From: Gammaproteobacteria bacterium
Lineage (GTDB): Bacteria; Pseudomonadota; Gammaproteobacteria; Steroidobacterales; Rariloculaceae
Assembly (NCBI GenBank): GCA_017577365.1
Contig: PKRJ01000035.1
Coordinates: 1 to 37,443, forward strand
Length of the DNA stretch: 37,443 nucleotides
Reading direction: 5' to 3'
The translations under genes were made by a program, and so were the position numbers. Positions 18,894 to 25,703 of the stretch are shown here, piece after piece. Below the pieces are notes generated by a model. It saw nothing but the letters and a program-made list of their open reading frames with translations. It was not told where the DNA came from and did no database searches. The stretch's first letter is position 1. The number at the start of each line of letters is the position of its first letter.

Positions 18894-19604
18894 CTATGCC
18901 TGGGCGCCGTCGATGCTCACGGGGTTCGCGGCGCACCACCGGAGGATGGTGTCTATGACGATTTCTCGGCGACGTTCGCGCGCGGCCTGCGAGCTCATGT
19001 CGAGCTCGAAAATCTTCGCGAACGTATACTTGTTCGAGACGAAGTGAAAGCCCAGCGCGCTGATCGTGAGATGCAGCTCCCGCGGATCGATGTCCGCACG
19101 CAGGGAGCCGTTCCGCTTGCCTCGCTCGAGGATTCGCGAAAGGGTTTCGATGATCGGCTTGTTGCCTTGGATCTGCCGCTCGGTGATGTAACGCGCGTGG
19201 TGGATGTTCTCGTTCATCACGAGCCGCACGAACATCTCGTTGTCGGCGTGGTAGTCGAAGCTTTGCCGGATGATCGCGCGTAGCGCGTCGATCGGCTCCA
19301 TGTGATCGACGTCGATCGCCTGCTCGCTGGCGCGAATACCCGCGTAGGCCTGCTCGAGCACGGCCTTGTACAGCTCCTCCTTGCTGCGAAAGTGGTAATA
19401 GACCATGTGCTTGCTGGTCTTGGCCTTCGCGGCGATCGTGTCGACGCGAGCGCCGCTCAAGCCCTTCGTCGCGAACTCGCGCAGCGCGACTTTGAGTATC
19501 CGCTCGCGGCTTCCGCCGTTCCGCGTTCCTCCGCGGCCGCCGCGGCGGCTCTTGCGGGCGGCGACGGCTCTAGCGCGGGAGTCCGCGCCGGGCATCTCGT
19601 CCAT
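18894..19604 (-). CDS. TetR/AcrR-family transcriptional regulator
   Basis: The 236-residue protein has an Arg/Gly-rich tail (residues 1-32) followed by a TetR DNA-binding domain: RERILKVALREFATKG, then LSGARVDTIAAKAKTSKH and VYYHFRSKEELYKAVL, the turn and recognition helix. The C-terminal ligand domain (about 85-225) is all-helical. It is divergent from the DUF1080/MFS/PQQ cassette, and paired inverted sites lie across the cassette promoter. By position, autoregulation and repression of the cassette are the likely roles, with a pathway compound as inducer. An alternative ATG three codons downstream has a better upstream purine stretch. Confidence 0.9.
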   Translation of the reverse strand: MDEMPGADSRARAVAARKSRRGGRGGTRNGGSRERILKVALREFATKGLSGARVDTIAAKAKTSKHMVYYHFRSKEELYKAVLEQAYAGIRASEQAIDVDHMEPIDALRAIIRQSFDYHADNEMFVRLVMNENIHHARYITERQIQGNKPIIETLSRILERGKRNGSLRADIDPRELHLTISALGFHFVSNKYTFAKIFELDMSSQAARERRREIVIDTILRWCAANPVSIDGAQA

Positions 19605-19725
19605 GGGTCGTTCGAACCGATCGTGTGCGATTGCGTGCCGGGGAGTATCGCATAGAGCGGGAGCGCGTTATGAACGGCGGCCGTGCTTCGTGGCGTCAAA
19701 AGCTCCCCACGTGCCTGATTCTGCG

Positions 19726-19737
19726 AACGAAATCGTT
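19726..19737. promoter_or_regulatory. Short palindrome abutting the cassette -35 (candidate operator)
   Basis: AACGA-AA-TCGTT forms two 5-bp half-sites separated by 2 nt and directly adjoins the TTGACA at 19738. It is a weaker operator candidate than the CCGnTTGGTAC pair. Confidence 0.3.
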
Positions 19738-19765
19738 TTGACACGGACCGGTTGGTACTTATAGA
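19738..19765 (+). promoter_or_regulatory. Strong sigma-70-type promoter of the DUF1080/PQQ cassette
   Basis: TTGACA (19738-19743), a 16-nt spacer and TATAGA (19760-19765) are close to consensus. Transcription would start near 19772 and leave a 5' untranslated region of about 270 nt before the ATG at 20042. It is in the 437-bp divergent gap next to tetR. The remaining gap shows no convincing gene. Confidence 0.65.
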
Positions 19766-19809
19766 CTCCGCCGCATCGACGATGGAACCGTGGGGTCGGT
19801 ACCAAGCGG
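19748..19809. promoter_or_regulatory. Paired inverted sites CCGnTTGGTAC, candidate TetR operators
   Basis: CCGGTTGGTAC (19748-19758) and the reverse complement of CCGCTTGGTAC (19799-19809) match at 10 of 11 positions in inverted orientation. The first lies inside the promoter spacer and the second in the early transcribed region. Binding at either would block RNA polymerase. Assignment to the neighbouring TetR protein is inference. Confidence 0.4.
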
Positions 19810-20041
19810 CTTCTTGCATTGCTTCAAGGAGCCGGGGGAGAGGAACAAGCCGATCCAAGCTCTCGTCTCTGCGACTCGGCATTCGCCTCGTGCGCCGCGA
19901 GGTCCGGACAGCGCGCCTTCGCACCGACGACGGGCGTTCGAGCGAAGCGGTGCCATGGAGCACGTTGCAGGGATCTCACGAGCAGGTCTTGGTGCGGAGC
20001 TTTGGCGCGGCGCGGTAGCGCGCCGCTTCGAGGGGATTCTG

Positions 20042-21370
20042 ATGGGCGGGAAAAACCCATCGCCGCTCCGGAGCAGAGAGGCGCATACGCCGCTTCGGGC
20101 GACAGCCGTCGCGATGGTCGCGGCGTTCTTTGCTTCGACCGCACCGCCGGTATCGGCCGACGAAACGGGCGAATGGAAGGTTCTGTTCGACGGGCGGTCT
20201 CTGAACGGGTTGCTCGTCGACCCTCCGAGCCAAGCGCAATTCGTGCAAGTCACGGACGGCGTCATTCGCATCTTCGGATCGAACGACGGCGGATGGCTTC
20301 GCACCGACCGCAAGTACTCGGATTTCACGATCCGGTTCGATATCCGCTACCTGGAGACGGACGAGATCCATGGCCGGACCTCGGCGGGAAATACCGGGCT
20401 GTTGCTCAGAAGCCCGGAAATCTCCGTCTCGGGGCGCAACTGGCCGGGGCGCGGATTCGAGATGGAGCTCTGGGATCAGAGCAAGAGGACGGGGTTCGCG
20501 AAGGACGGAGCGATTCTCGCGCTGCAGCCGGGCGCGCCCGCGGGCAAGTTCGAGTTCGATATCGGTGCCGCGCAACGGGCGTATCGGCCGACCGGCGAGT
20601 GGAACTCCGTCGAGGTCATCGCCCACGGCAATCGCATCTGGGCGAAGCTGAACGGCGAATGGCTCGGCACCGCGTATAACGTCGCTCATCCCGACGGCCA
20701 CGTAGGCTTTCAGATCGAGGACGGCATCGCGGAGATTCGCAACGTTAGGATTCTCGAGCACACCGCCGAGACGTGGACCCCGAGCACGATCGTGCCGCTC
20801 TTCAAGGACGGCGAGCTCCGCGGCCTGAGCGTCTCCGATCCGGCCTACGCCGACAACGTGCGAATCGAGAACGGGCTGCTGCGGCTTCAAGGGCAGGGCG
20901 GCTGGCTCAAGACCGAGCACAAGTACACGAGCTACACGCTTCGCCTCGAGTTCCGCTTTCCCGAAGGTAACGCCGACACCGGCGTTTTCCTGCGCGCCGT
21001 CGACGCCGAGACCGGTTCCGGTTGGCCGACGAGCGACGAGGTGCAGATGGTCACGCAACGCGTTCCGCCGCCGACCGGTGCGGCCGGAGACCCGCGCTGG
21101 TTCGGGGCGTTACTGAGCCACGGCACGCCAGGGGGGCGCGCGATCATCGATACGGGCGCCGTGCTCGACGCGTATCGCGGATCCGGCGAGTGGCAAGAGG
21201 CGATCATCGACGTCGACGGGCGGCGCGTCGGCATCCGACTGAACGGCGTGCCCATCGCCGAGGGCGACGACGTCGCTCATCTCGATACCGGCGGATACGT
21301 CGGTCTGCAGATCGGCTCCGGAGTCGTCGAGTTCCGGCTGATCGAGATCCGGGGCCTGAGGAAGGACTAG
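20042..21370 (+). CDS. Exported protein with two DUF1080 (3-keto-disaccharide hydrolase-type) domains
   Basis: The 442-residue protein has a signal peptide (hydrophobic stretch ~18-37, probable cleavage after PPVSA) and two tandem beta-jellyroll DUF1080 domains. The first (~45-240) begins WKVLFDGRSLNGL and ends VGFQIEDGIAEIRNVRI. The second (~250-440) begins VPLFKDGELRGLSV and ends VGLQIGSGVVEFRLIEI. DUF1080 members act on 3-keto-glycosides or bind carbohydrate, and most have one such domain. ATG 20042 follows GAGGGG at good spacing. The frame is open back to 19790, but that part is not protein-like. Only 4 nt separate it from the MFS gene. Confidence 0.85.
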   Translation: MGGKNPSPLRSREAHTPLRATAVAMVAAFFASTAPPVSADETGEWKVLFDGRSLNGLLVDPPSQAQFVQVTDGVIRIFGSNDGGWLRTDRKYSDFTIRFDIRYLETDEIHGRTSAGNTGLLLRSPEISVSGRNWPGRGFEMELWDQSKRTGFAKDGAILALQPGAPAGKFEFDIGAAQRAYRPTGEWNSVEVIAHGNRIWAKLNGEWLGTAYNVAHPDGHVGFQIEDGIAEIRNVRILEHTAETWTPSTIVPLFKDGELRGLSVSDPAYADNVRIENGLLRLQGQGGWLKTEHKYTSYTLRLEFRFPEGNADTGVFLRAVDAETGSGWPTSDEVQMVTQRVPPPTGAAGDPRWFGALLSHGTPGGRAIIDTGAVLDAYRGSGEWQEAIIDVDGRRVGIRLNGVPIAEGDDVAHLDTGGYVGLQIGSGVVEFRLIEIRGLRKD

Positions 21371-21374
21371 CTCC

Positions 21375-22724
21375 ATGACGGCCGCCGGCACGAGCGTCGA
21401 GCTGAACGGGCCGGAACGCCTGCACGCGGCTACTGCGCCTTCCGCGTTGGACGGATGGACCGGGATCCAGCTCACGGTCGTCGGTCTGTGCTTCGTCGTG
21501 AACATGATCGACGGCATGGACGTGCTGCTGATGTCGTATATCGCCCCGACTCTGCAGGAGGAGTGGGCGATCGGCGCGGACGAGCTCGGCGTCGTGTTCA
21601 GCATCAGCGTGCTCGGCATGGCGATCGGCGGAATCGGCTTGGCGCCGCTCGCGGACTTTCTCGGCCGCCGCCGTTTGTGTCTCGCGGCGCTCGCGACGTC
21701 GACGTTCGCGATGCTGGCGAGCGGTTTCGTCGTGAACGTTCCGCAGCTCATGGCGCTGCGGTTCCTCGTCGGCGTCGGCGTCGGAACGGTCCTCGCGAGC
21801 ATGGCGGCGCTCGTCGCCGAGTACGCGCCTCCGCGATACCGCAACTTCGCGGTCGGTCTGCTCTATGCCGGTTACCCGCTCGGCGCGATTTTCACGGGCC
21901 TCGTCTCCGCCCGAACGATTCCTTCCTTCGGCTGGCAGGCGACCTTGGTCGGCGCCGGCTGCATCTCCGCGGCGATGCTCGTCGCCCTTTGGGCAATGCT
22001 GCCCGAGTCGATGCAGTTTCTGATCAAGCGGCGTCCGCGCGATGCGCTCGAGCGTTTCAACGCGATTCTCGCGCGTCTCGATCGACCGGCGGTTTCGGAG
22101 CTGCCTCGGCCGGACGAGGCGCCGACGAAAGCGGGCGTCGCAGGACTCTTCGCCGAGGGGCGCACCGCGAGCACGGTGCTGCTGTGGCTCTCGATGATCT
22201 TCGGGTACGCCGCGCTCTGGTTCACGATGAGCTGGATCCCGCAGCTCGCCGTCATCGCCGGGCTCGATTCGACGGACGCGATCTACGCCGGCACGACGTT
22301 CAATGCGGGCGCATTCGTCGGCACGGTCACGCTCGGTCTCATCACTGCGAGGCTGAGGCTGCAGCCGACCATCCTCGCTTTCCTCGTCGTCGGCGCGGTC
22401 GTGATGGTGATCTTCGGCTTCTTCCGCTTCGGCTTGCCCTTGACGCTGATGATCGCCTTCGCGATCGGCTTTCTGCAGATGGGCGGCTTCAATGGCGTCT
22501 ATCCGCTGGCGACGCAGCTCTATCCGGCCGAAGTGCGCAGCACCGGCGTCGGCTGGACGATGGGCGTCGGCCGAATCGGTGCCTTTCTCGGGCCCTTGAT
22601 CGGCGGCGTGCTGATCGAGGCGAACCTCGGGCTCGGCATCATCTTCCTGGTCTTTGCCGTCCCGACGGCGCTCGGCGCCGTTTGCGCTTACCTCGTACGC
22701 ATCGAGCGTGCTCCGGCAGGCTAG
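21375..22724 (+). CDS. MFS transporter, aromatic acid:H+ symporter (AAHS)-like
   Basis: The 449-residue inner-membrane protein has twelve predicted helices. The TM1 motif MIDGMDVLLMSYIAP resembles the DGxD motif of PcaK/MhpT-type AAHS transporters. The TM2-3 loop is LADFLGRRR, the TM4 region LRFLVGVGVG, and the C-terminal half has LYPAEVRSTGVGWTMGVGRIGAFLGP, characteristic of this family. AAHS carriers take up aromatic acids and hydroaromatics such as shikimate or quinate. It follows the DUF1080 gene by 4 nt and precedes the TIM-barrel gene by 5 nt, so the three are co-transcribed. Confidence 0.85.
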   Translation: MTAAGTSVELNGPERLHAATAPSALDGWTGIQLTVVGLCFVVNMIDGMDVLLMSYIAPTLQEEWAIGADELGVVFSISVLGMAIGGIGLAPLADFLGRRRLCLAALATSTFAMLASGFVVNVPQLMALRFLVGVGVGTVLASMAALVAEYAPPRYRNFAVGLLYAGYPLGAIFTGLVSARTIPSFGWQATLVGAGCISAAMLVALWAMLPESMQFLIKRRPRDALERFNAILARLDRPAVSELPRPDEAPTKAGVAGLFAEGRTASTVLLWLSMIFGYAALWFTMSWIPQLAVIAGLDSTDAIYAGTTFNAGAFVGTVTLGLITARLRLQPTILAFLVVGAVVMVIFGFFRFGLPLTLMIAFAIGFLQMGGFNGVYPLATQLYPAEVRSTGVGWTMGVGRIGAFLGPLIGGVLIEANLGLGIIFLVFAVPTALGAVCAYLVRIERAPAG

Positions 22725-22729
22725 AGCCG

Positions 22730-23563
22730 ATGAATCGTTCTAGACGCGTAGCGGCCAACACGGGCACGTTCTGCGCGCCCCTTCCCGCGATCGTGGCCGC
22801 CGTTCGAGCCGCGGGATTCGACGGGCTCGAAGTATGGAGCAGGGACCTCACCGATACTTACGGCGGCGCACGCGGCGTGGCTTCGCTGCTGCGCGAAGCC
22901 GGCTTGGAGATACCTGCTTTCCAGCTGCTGCGCGACTACGAGGGCAGCGATCGACCGAGAGCCGAGCGGCTCGCAGAGGCGGAAGAGCTGTTCGAGCAGA
23001 TGATCGACCTCGGCACCGATACGCTGCTCGTGTGCGCGACGGCGGATCCGCGCAGCATGCCGGATCTCGAAGCTCACGTGCGCGACCTCCGCGCGCTTGC
23101 GGATCTGGCTCGCGCGCGAGGATTGCGCATCGGCTTCGAGCCGCTGTCCTGGAGCCGGTGGGTTTCGACTTACGAGCAGGCTTGGGCCTGCGTCGAGGCG
23201 GTCGATCGCCCCAACTTCGGCCTGGTGATCGACACGTTCCATGTTTTCAGTCGTGGCTCGTCGTTGCGGATCGTCGATCGCATCGCGATCGAGAAGGTCT
23301 TCATGGTGCAGCTCTGCAACGCGGTGACGATGCCGTTGCCGGTGATCGAGATCGCACGGCATCACCGCCGGTTTCCCGCCGACGGCGAATGGCCGGTTCA
23401 CGAGCTCGTGCAACGGCTCGAGGCACGCGGCTTCGAAGGGTTCTACAGCATCGAGGTGTTCAACGACGCGTACAAAACGCGCGATCCGGCGGAGATCGCC
23501 GCGCAAGCCTATCGGTCGTTCTGCGGATTGTTCGTCGAGAGCAGAGCGGAGGCGGGCGCATAA
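22730..23563 (+). CDS. TIM-barrel dehydratase/isomerase resembling 3-dehydroshikimate dehydratase
   Basis: This 277-residue protein belongs to the sugar phosphate isomerase/epimerase (AP endonuclease 2-like) superfamily. Its pattern recalls the N-terminal domain of QuiC/AsbF 3-dehydroshikimate dehydratases: AAGFDGLEVWSRDL, FQLLRDYEGSDR, LGTDTLLVCATADP, LRIGFEPLSWSRWVSTYEQ, LVIDTFHVFSRGSS, VQLCNA, RHHRRFPADGEW and YSIEVFND. Likely metal or catalytic residues are E137, D168, H171, Q194 and E242. If so, it would make protocatechuate from 3-dehydroshikimate. A keto-sugar isomerase or eliminase is the alternative. It is cytoplasmic (no signal) and co-transcribed with the MFS gene. Confidence 0.8.
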   Translation: MNRSRRVAANTGTFCAPLPAIVAAVRAAGFDGLEVWSRDLTDTYGGARGVASLLREAGLEIPAFQLLRDYEGSDRPRAERLAEAEELFEQMIDLGTDTLLVCATADPRSMPDLEAHVRDLRALADLARARGLRIGFEPLSWSRWVSTYEQAWACVEAVDRPNFGLVIDTFHVFSRGSSLRIVDRIAIEKVFMVQLCNAVTMPLPVIEIARHHRRFPADGEWPVHELVQRLEARGFEGFYSIEVFNDAYKTRDPAEIAAQAYRSFCGLFVESRAEAGA

Positions 23564-23670
23564 CGTACGTTTCGGTCTTGCCGCGGTCGTGCGCGGGTCA
23601 CGACGGACACGGGTCTAGAATCGGTTCTCGTCTTCGAAGCGTTCAGCGCGACGTTTCTGGGGGGCTGTGA

Positions 23671-25653
23671 ATGCGAATGCATGAGAGGGGGATTCGTTCG
23701 CCGGGCGGCAGGGTCGTCGCGAACGTGCTGGGTGTCTTTGTATTGATGTCGCTCGGCGCGTGCGGTGACCAGCCGCTCGGCAACGAAGCCAAGAAGCCCG
23801 ATTGGGTGAAGCTCGGGATTCCCGACGGTCAGTGGCCGACGTACGGCGGCGGTCCGTACAACCAGAACTATTCGCCGCTGACGCAGATCGACAAGAGCAA
23901 CGTCGCGAATCTCGAGGTCGCTTGGGTCTACAACTACGGCGCGGGCGAGCACGACCTCGGCGACCTCGGCCTCGATTATCGCTTCGAGGTAACGCCGCTC
24001 CTGATTGGCGGCGTGATGTACATCTCGACGCCGACGTCGCCCAATGCGCCCGGCCTGAAGTCGACGATCACGGCGCTCGTTCCCGAGACGGGCGAGGTGC
24101 TGTGGCGTTACGAATCGCCGTACAACATTCACGGCCGCGGCATCGCGTATTGGCCCGGCGATGACGAGACGCCGCCGCGCATCTTCTTCGGCACCGACGG
24201 CGGATTCCTCATGGCCGTCGACGCGACGACGGGCGAGCTCGCGCGGGACTTCGGTCTCGACGGGAGGATCGACGTCTACATAGGCGTGACCAACGAGGTC
24301 GTCGGCGACACGCGGCGGAAGACTTACACGATTCCGAATCCGGTCACGATCTACAAAGACCTCGTGATCACCGGCGCTCGCCCCGGCGAGGCCGGACCGC
24401 CCGGGCCGCGCGGCGACATCCGTGCGTTCAGCGCGCGCACCGGTCGGCTGAAGTGGACCTTCCACGTGCTGCCGCGGCCCGGCGAGCCGAACGACAGCGG
24501 TCTCGAGCCCGTCGACGTGCCCGACCTGACGGGCGCGAACGTGTGGTCGACGATGACGCTCGATCCGGAGAACGGCATCCTCTACGCGACGACCGGCGAC
24601 ATCAACGCGCGCGGCCTCGACGTGTCCGGGCCCGAGCCGTATGCGAACAGCCTGCTCGCGATCGACGCCGATACGGGCAAGCTGCGCTGGTATCGAAAGA
24701 TCGTCTTCAAGGATCAGTGGGATTGGGATTCCCCGACGCCGCCAGTGCTCTTCGACCTCGAGCGTGACGGACGCTCGATTCCGGCGGTGCTCTATACCGG
24801 CAAGCAGGGTCTCGTGTTCATCTTCGATCGTCTGACCGGCGAGCCGTTGAACGGATACGAGATGCGGCCCGCGCCCGGCGCCGGCGAGCGTCCCGTGCCG
24901 AAGGGTTACTGGCCCGAGCAGCCTTGGCCGACGGCGCCGGGGCCGATCGCGCGCACCGGCATGACTCGCGACGAGATCCCGGATCTCGTGCCCGGGATGA
25001 AGGAGCATTGCGAGCGGATCTGGGATCAGTATCAGCCGCTGAGCCCGGGCCTCTATGCATTGCCGCCGACCGATCGCGCGATCATTCGCGCGCCGGGGTC
25101 GACCGGCGGCCCGAACTGGGGCGGCGGCTCGTATCACCCTCGGCTCGGCTATTTCTTCATCAACGTGCAGGAGCCGGTCCGGATCGACGGCCCGCGGATC
25201 GACGGCGCGGCACGCGCCGGACGCAATGACTTCAGCTTCACGCTCGAGGACGGCACGACGTTGAGCTGCGGCGCGTTGCCGTGGGGCGCGTTGGTTGCCG
25301 TCGACGTGCGTAACCTGCGCATCGCGTGGAAGGTGCCGCTCGGCATCAACGAGAAGCTCGGCGAAGCGGGCCGCCGCACCGGCGCCCGGAACATCGGCGG
25401 CAACATCACGACCGCGTCGGGCCTCGTCTTCATCGCGGCGACGAACGATCGGTACTTCCGTGCGTTCGACGCGGAGAACGGCGAGCTGCTTTGGGAGCAT
25501 CGGCTGCCCGCGGGCGGACACTCGACGCCGGTGACCTACATGGGCGCCGACGGCAAGCAATACGTCGTGATCGCGGCCGGCGGCGGCACGTCGGTCGGAC
25601 GCGCGGAAGCGCCGCGCATGTCCGACAGCCTCGTCGCGTTCAGACTGCCTTGA
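23671..25653 (+). CDS. PQQ-dependent dehydrogenase, lipoprotein form
   Basis: The 660-residue quinoprotein has a lipoprotein signal (lipobox MSLGAC, Cys31) and one eight-bladed propeller of the glucose/quinate/shikimate dehydrogenase type. Visible segments are WPTYGGGPYNQNYSPLTQI, YRFEVTPLLIGG, PPGPRGDIRAFSARTG, GANVWSTMTLDPENG, WDWDSPTPPVLFD, NWGGGSYHPRLGYFFIN and NIGGNITTASGLVF. It has no N-terminal membrane helices like those of mGDH, so electrons must leave via a partner. Cys residues in MKEHCERIW and LSCGALPW are also present in the paralogue downstream and may pair. A G-rich ribosome site precedes ATG 23671. The ATG two codons later is also possible. The substrate is unknown. Confidence 0.88.
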   Translation: MRMHERGIRSPGGRVVANVLGVFVLMSLGACGDQPLGNEAKKPDWVKLGIPDGQWPTYGGGPYNQNYSPLTQIDKSNVANLEVAWVYNYGAGEHDLGDLGLDYRFEVTPLLIGGVMYISTPTSPNAPGLKSTITALVPETGEVLWRYESPYNIHGRGIAYWPGDDETPPRIFFGTDGGFLMAVDATTGELARDFGLDGRIDVYIGVTNEVVGDTRRKTYTIPNPVTIYKDLVITGARPGEAGPPGPRGDIRAFSARTGRLKWTFHVLPRPGEPNDSGLEPVDVPDLTGANVWSTMTLDPENGILYATTGDINARGLDVSGPEPYANSLLAIDADTGKLRWYRKIVFKDQWDWDSPTPPVLFDLERDGRSIPAVLYTGKQGLVFIFDRLTGEPLNGYEMRPAPGAGERPVPKGYWPEQPWPTAPGPIARTGMTRDEIPDLVPGMKEHCERIWDQYQPLSPGLYALPPTDRAIIRAPGSTGGPNWGGGSYHPRLGYFFINVQEPVRIDGPRIDGAARAGRNDFSFTLEDGTTLSCGALPWGALVAVDVRNLRIAWKVPLGINEKLGEAGRRTGARNIGGNITTASGLVFIAATNDRYFRAFDAENGELLWEHRLPAGGHSTPVTYMGADGKQYVVIAAGGGTSVGRAEAPRMSDSLVAFRLP

Positions 25654-25703
25654 GCCGGCCCCGCCGACTCGTGCATTCGTTCGTCCACAAGGAGAGGACT
25701 TCG

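Noticed and set aside
19790..20041. N-terminal extension of the DUF1080 frame upstream of 20042
   Set aside because: The extension would bury the signal peptide, is of low-complexity shadow composition, and ATG 20042 has a strong GAGGGG ribosome site.
23509..25560. Minus-strand open frame of 683 codons opposite the first PQQ gene, and a similar one at 25536-27545
   Set aside because: Both are antisense to the quinoprotein genes, are Arg-rich and have no domain pattern. Their mutual resemblance only reflects that the two PQQ genes are paralogous.
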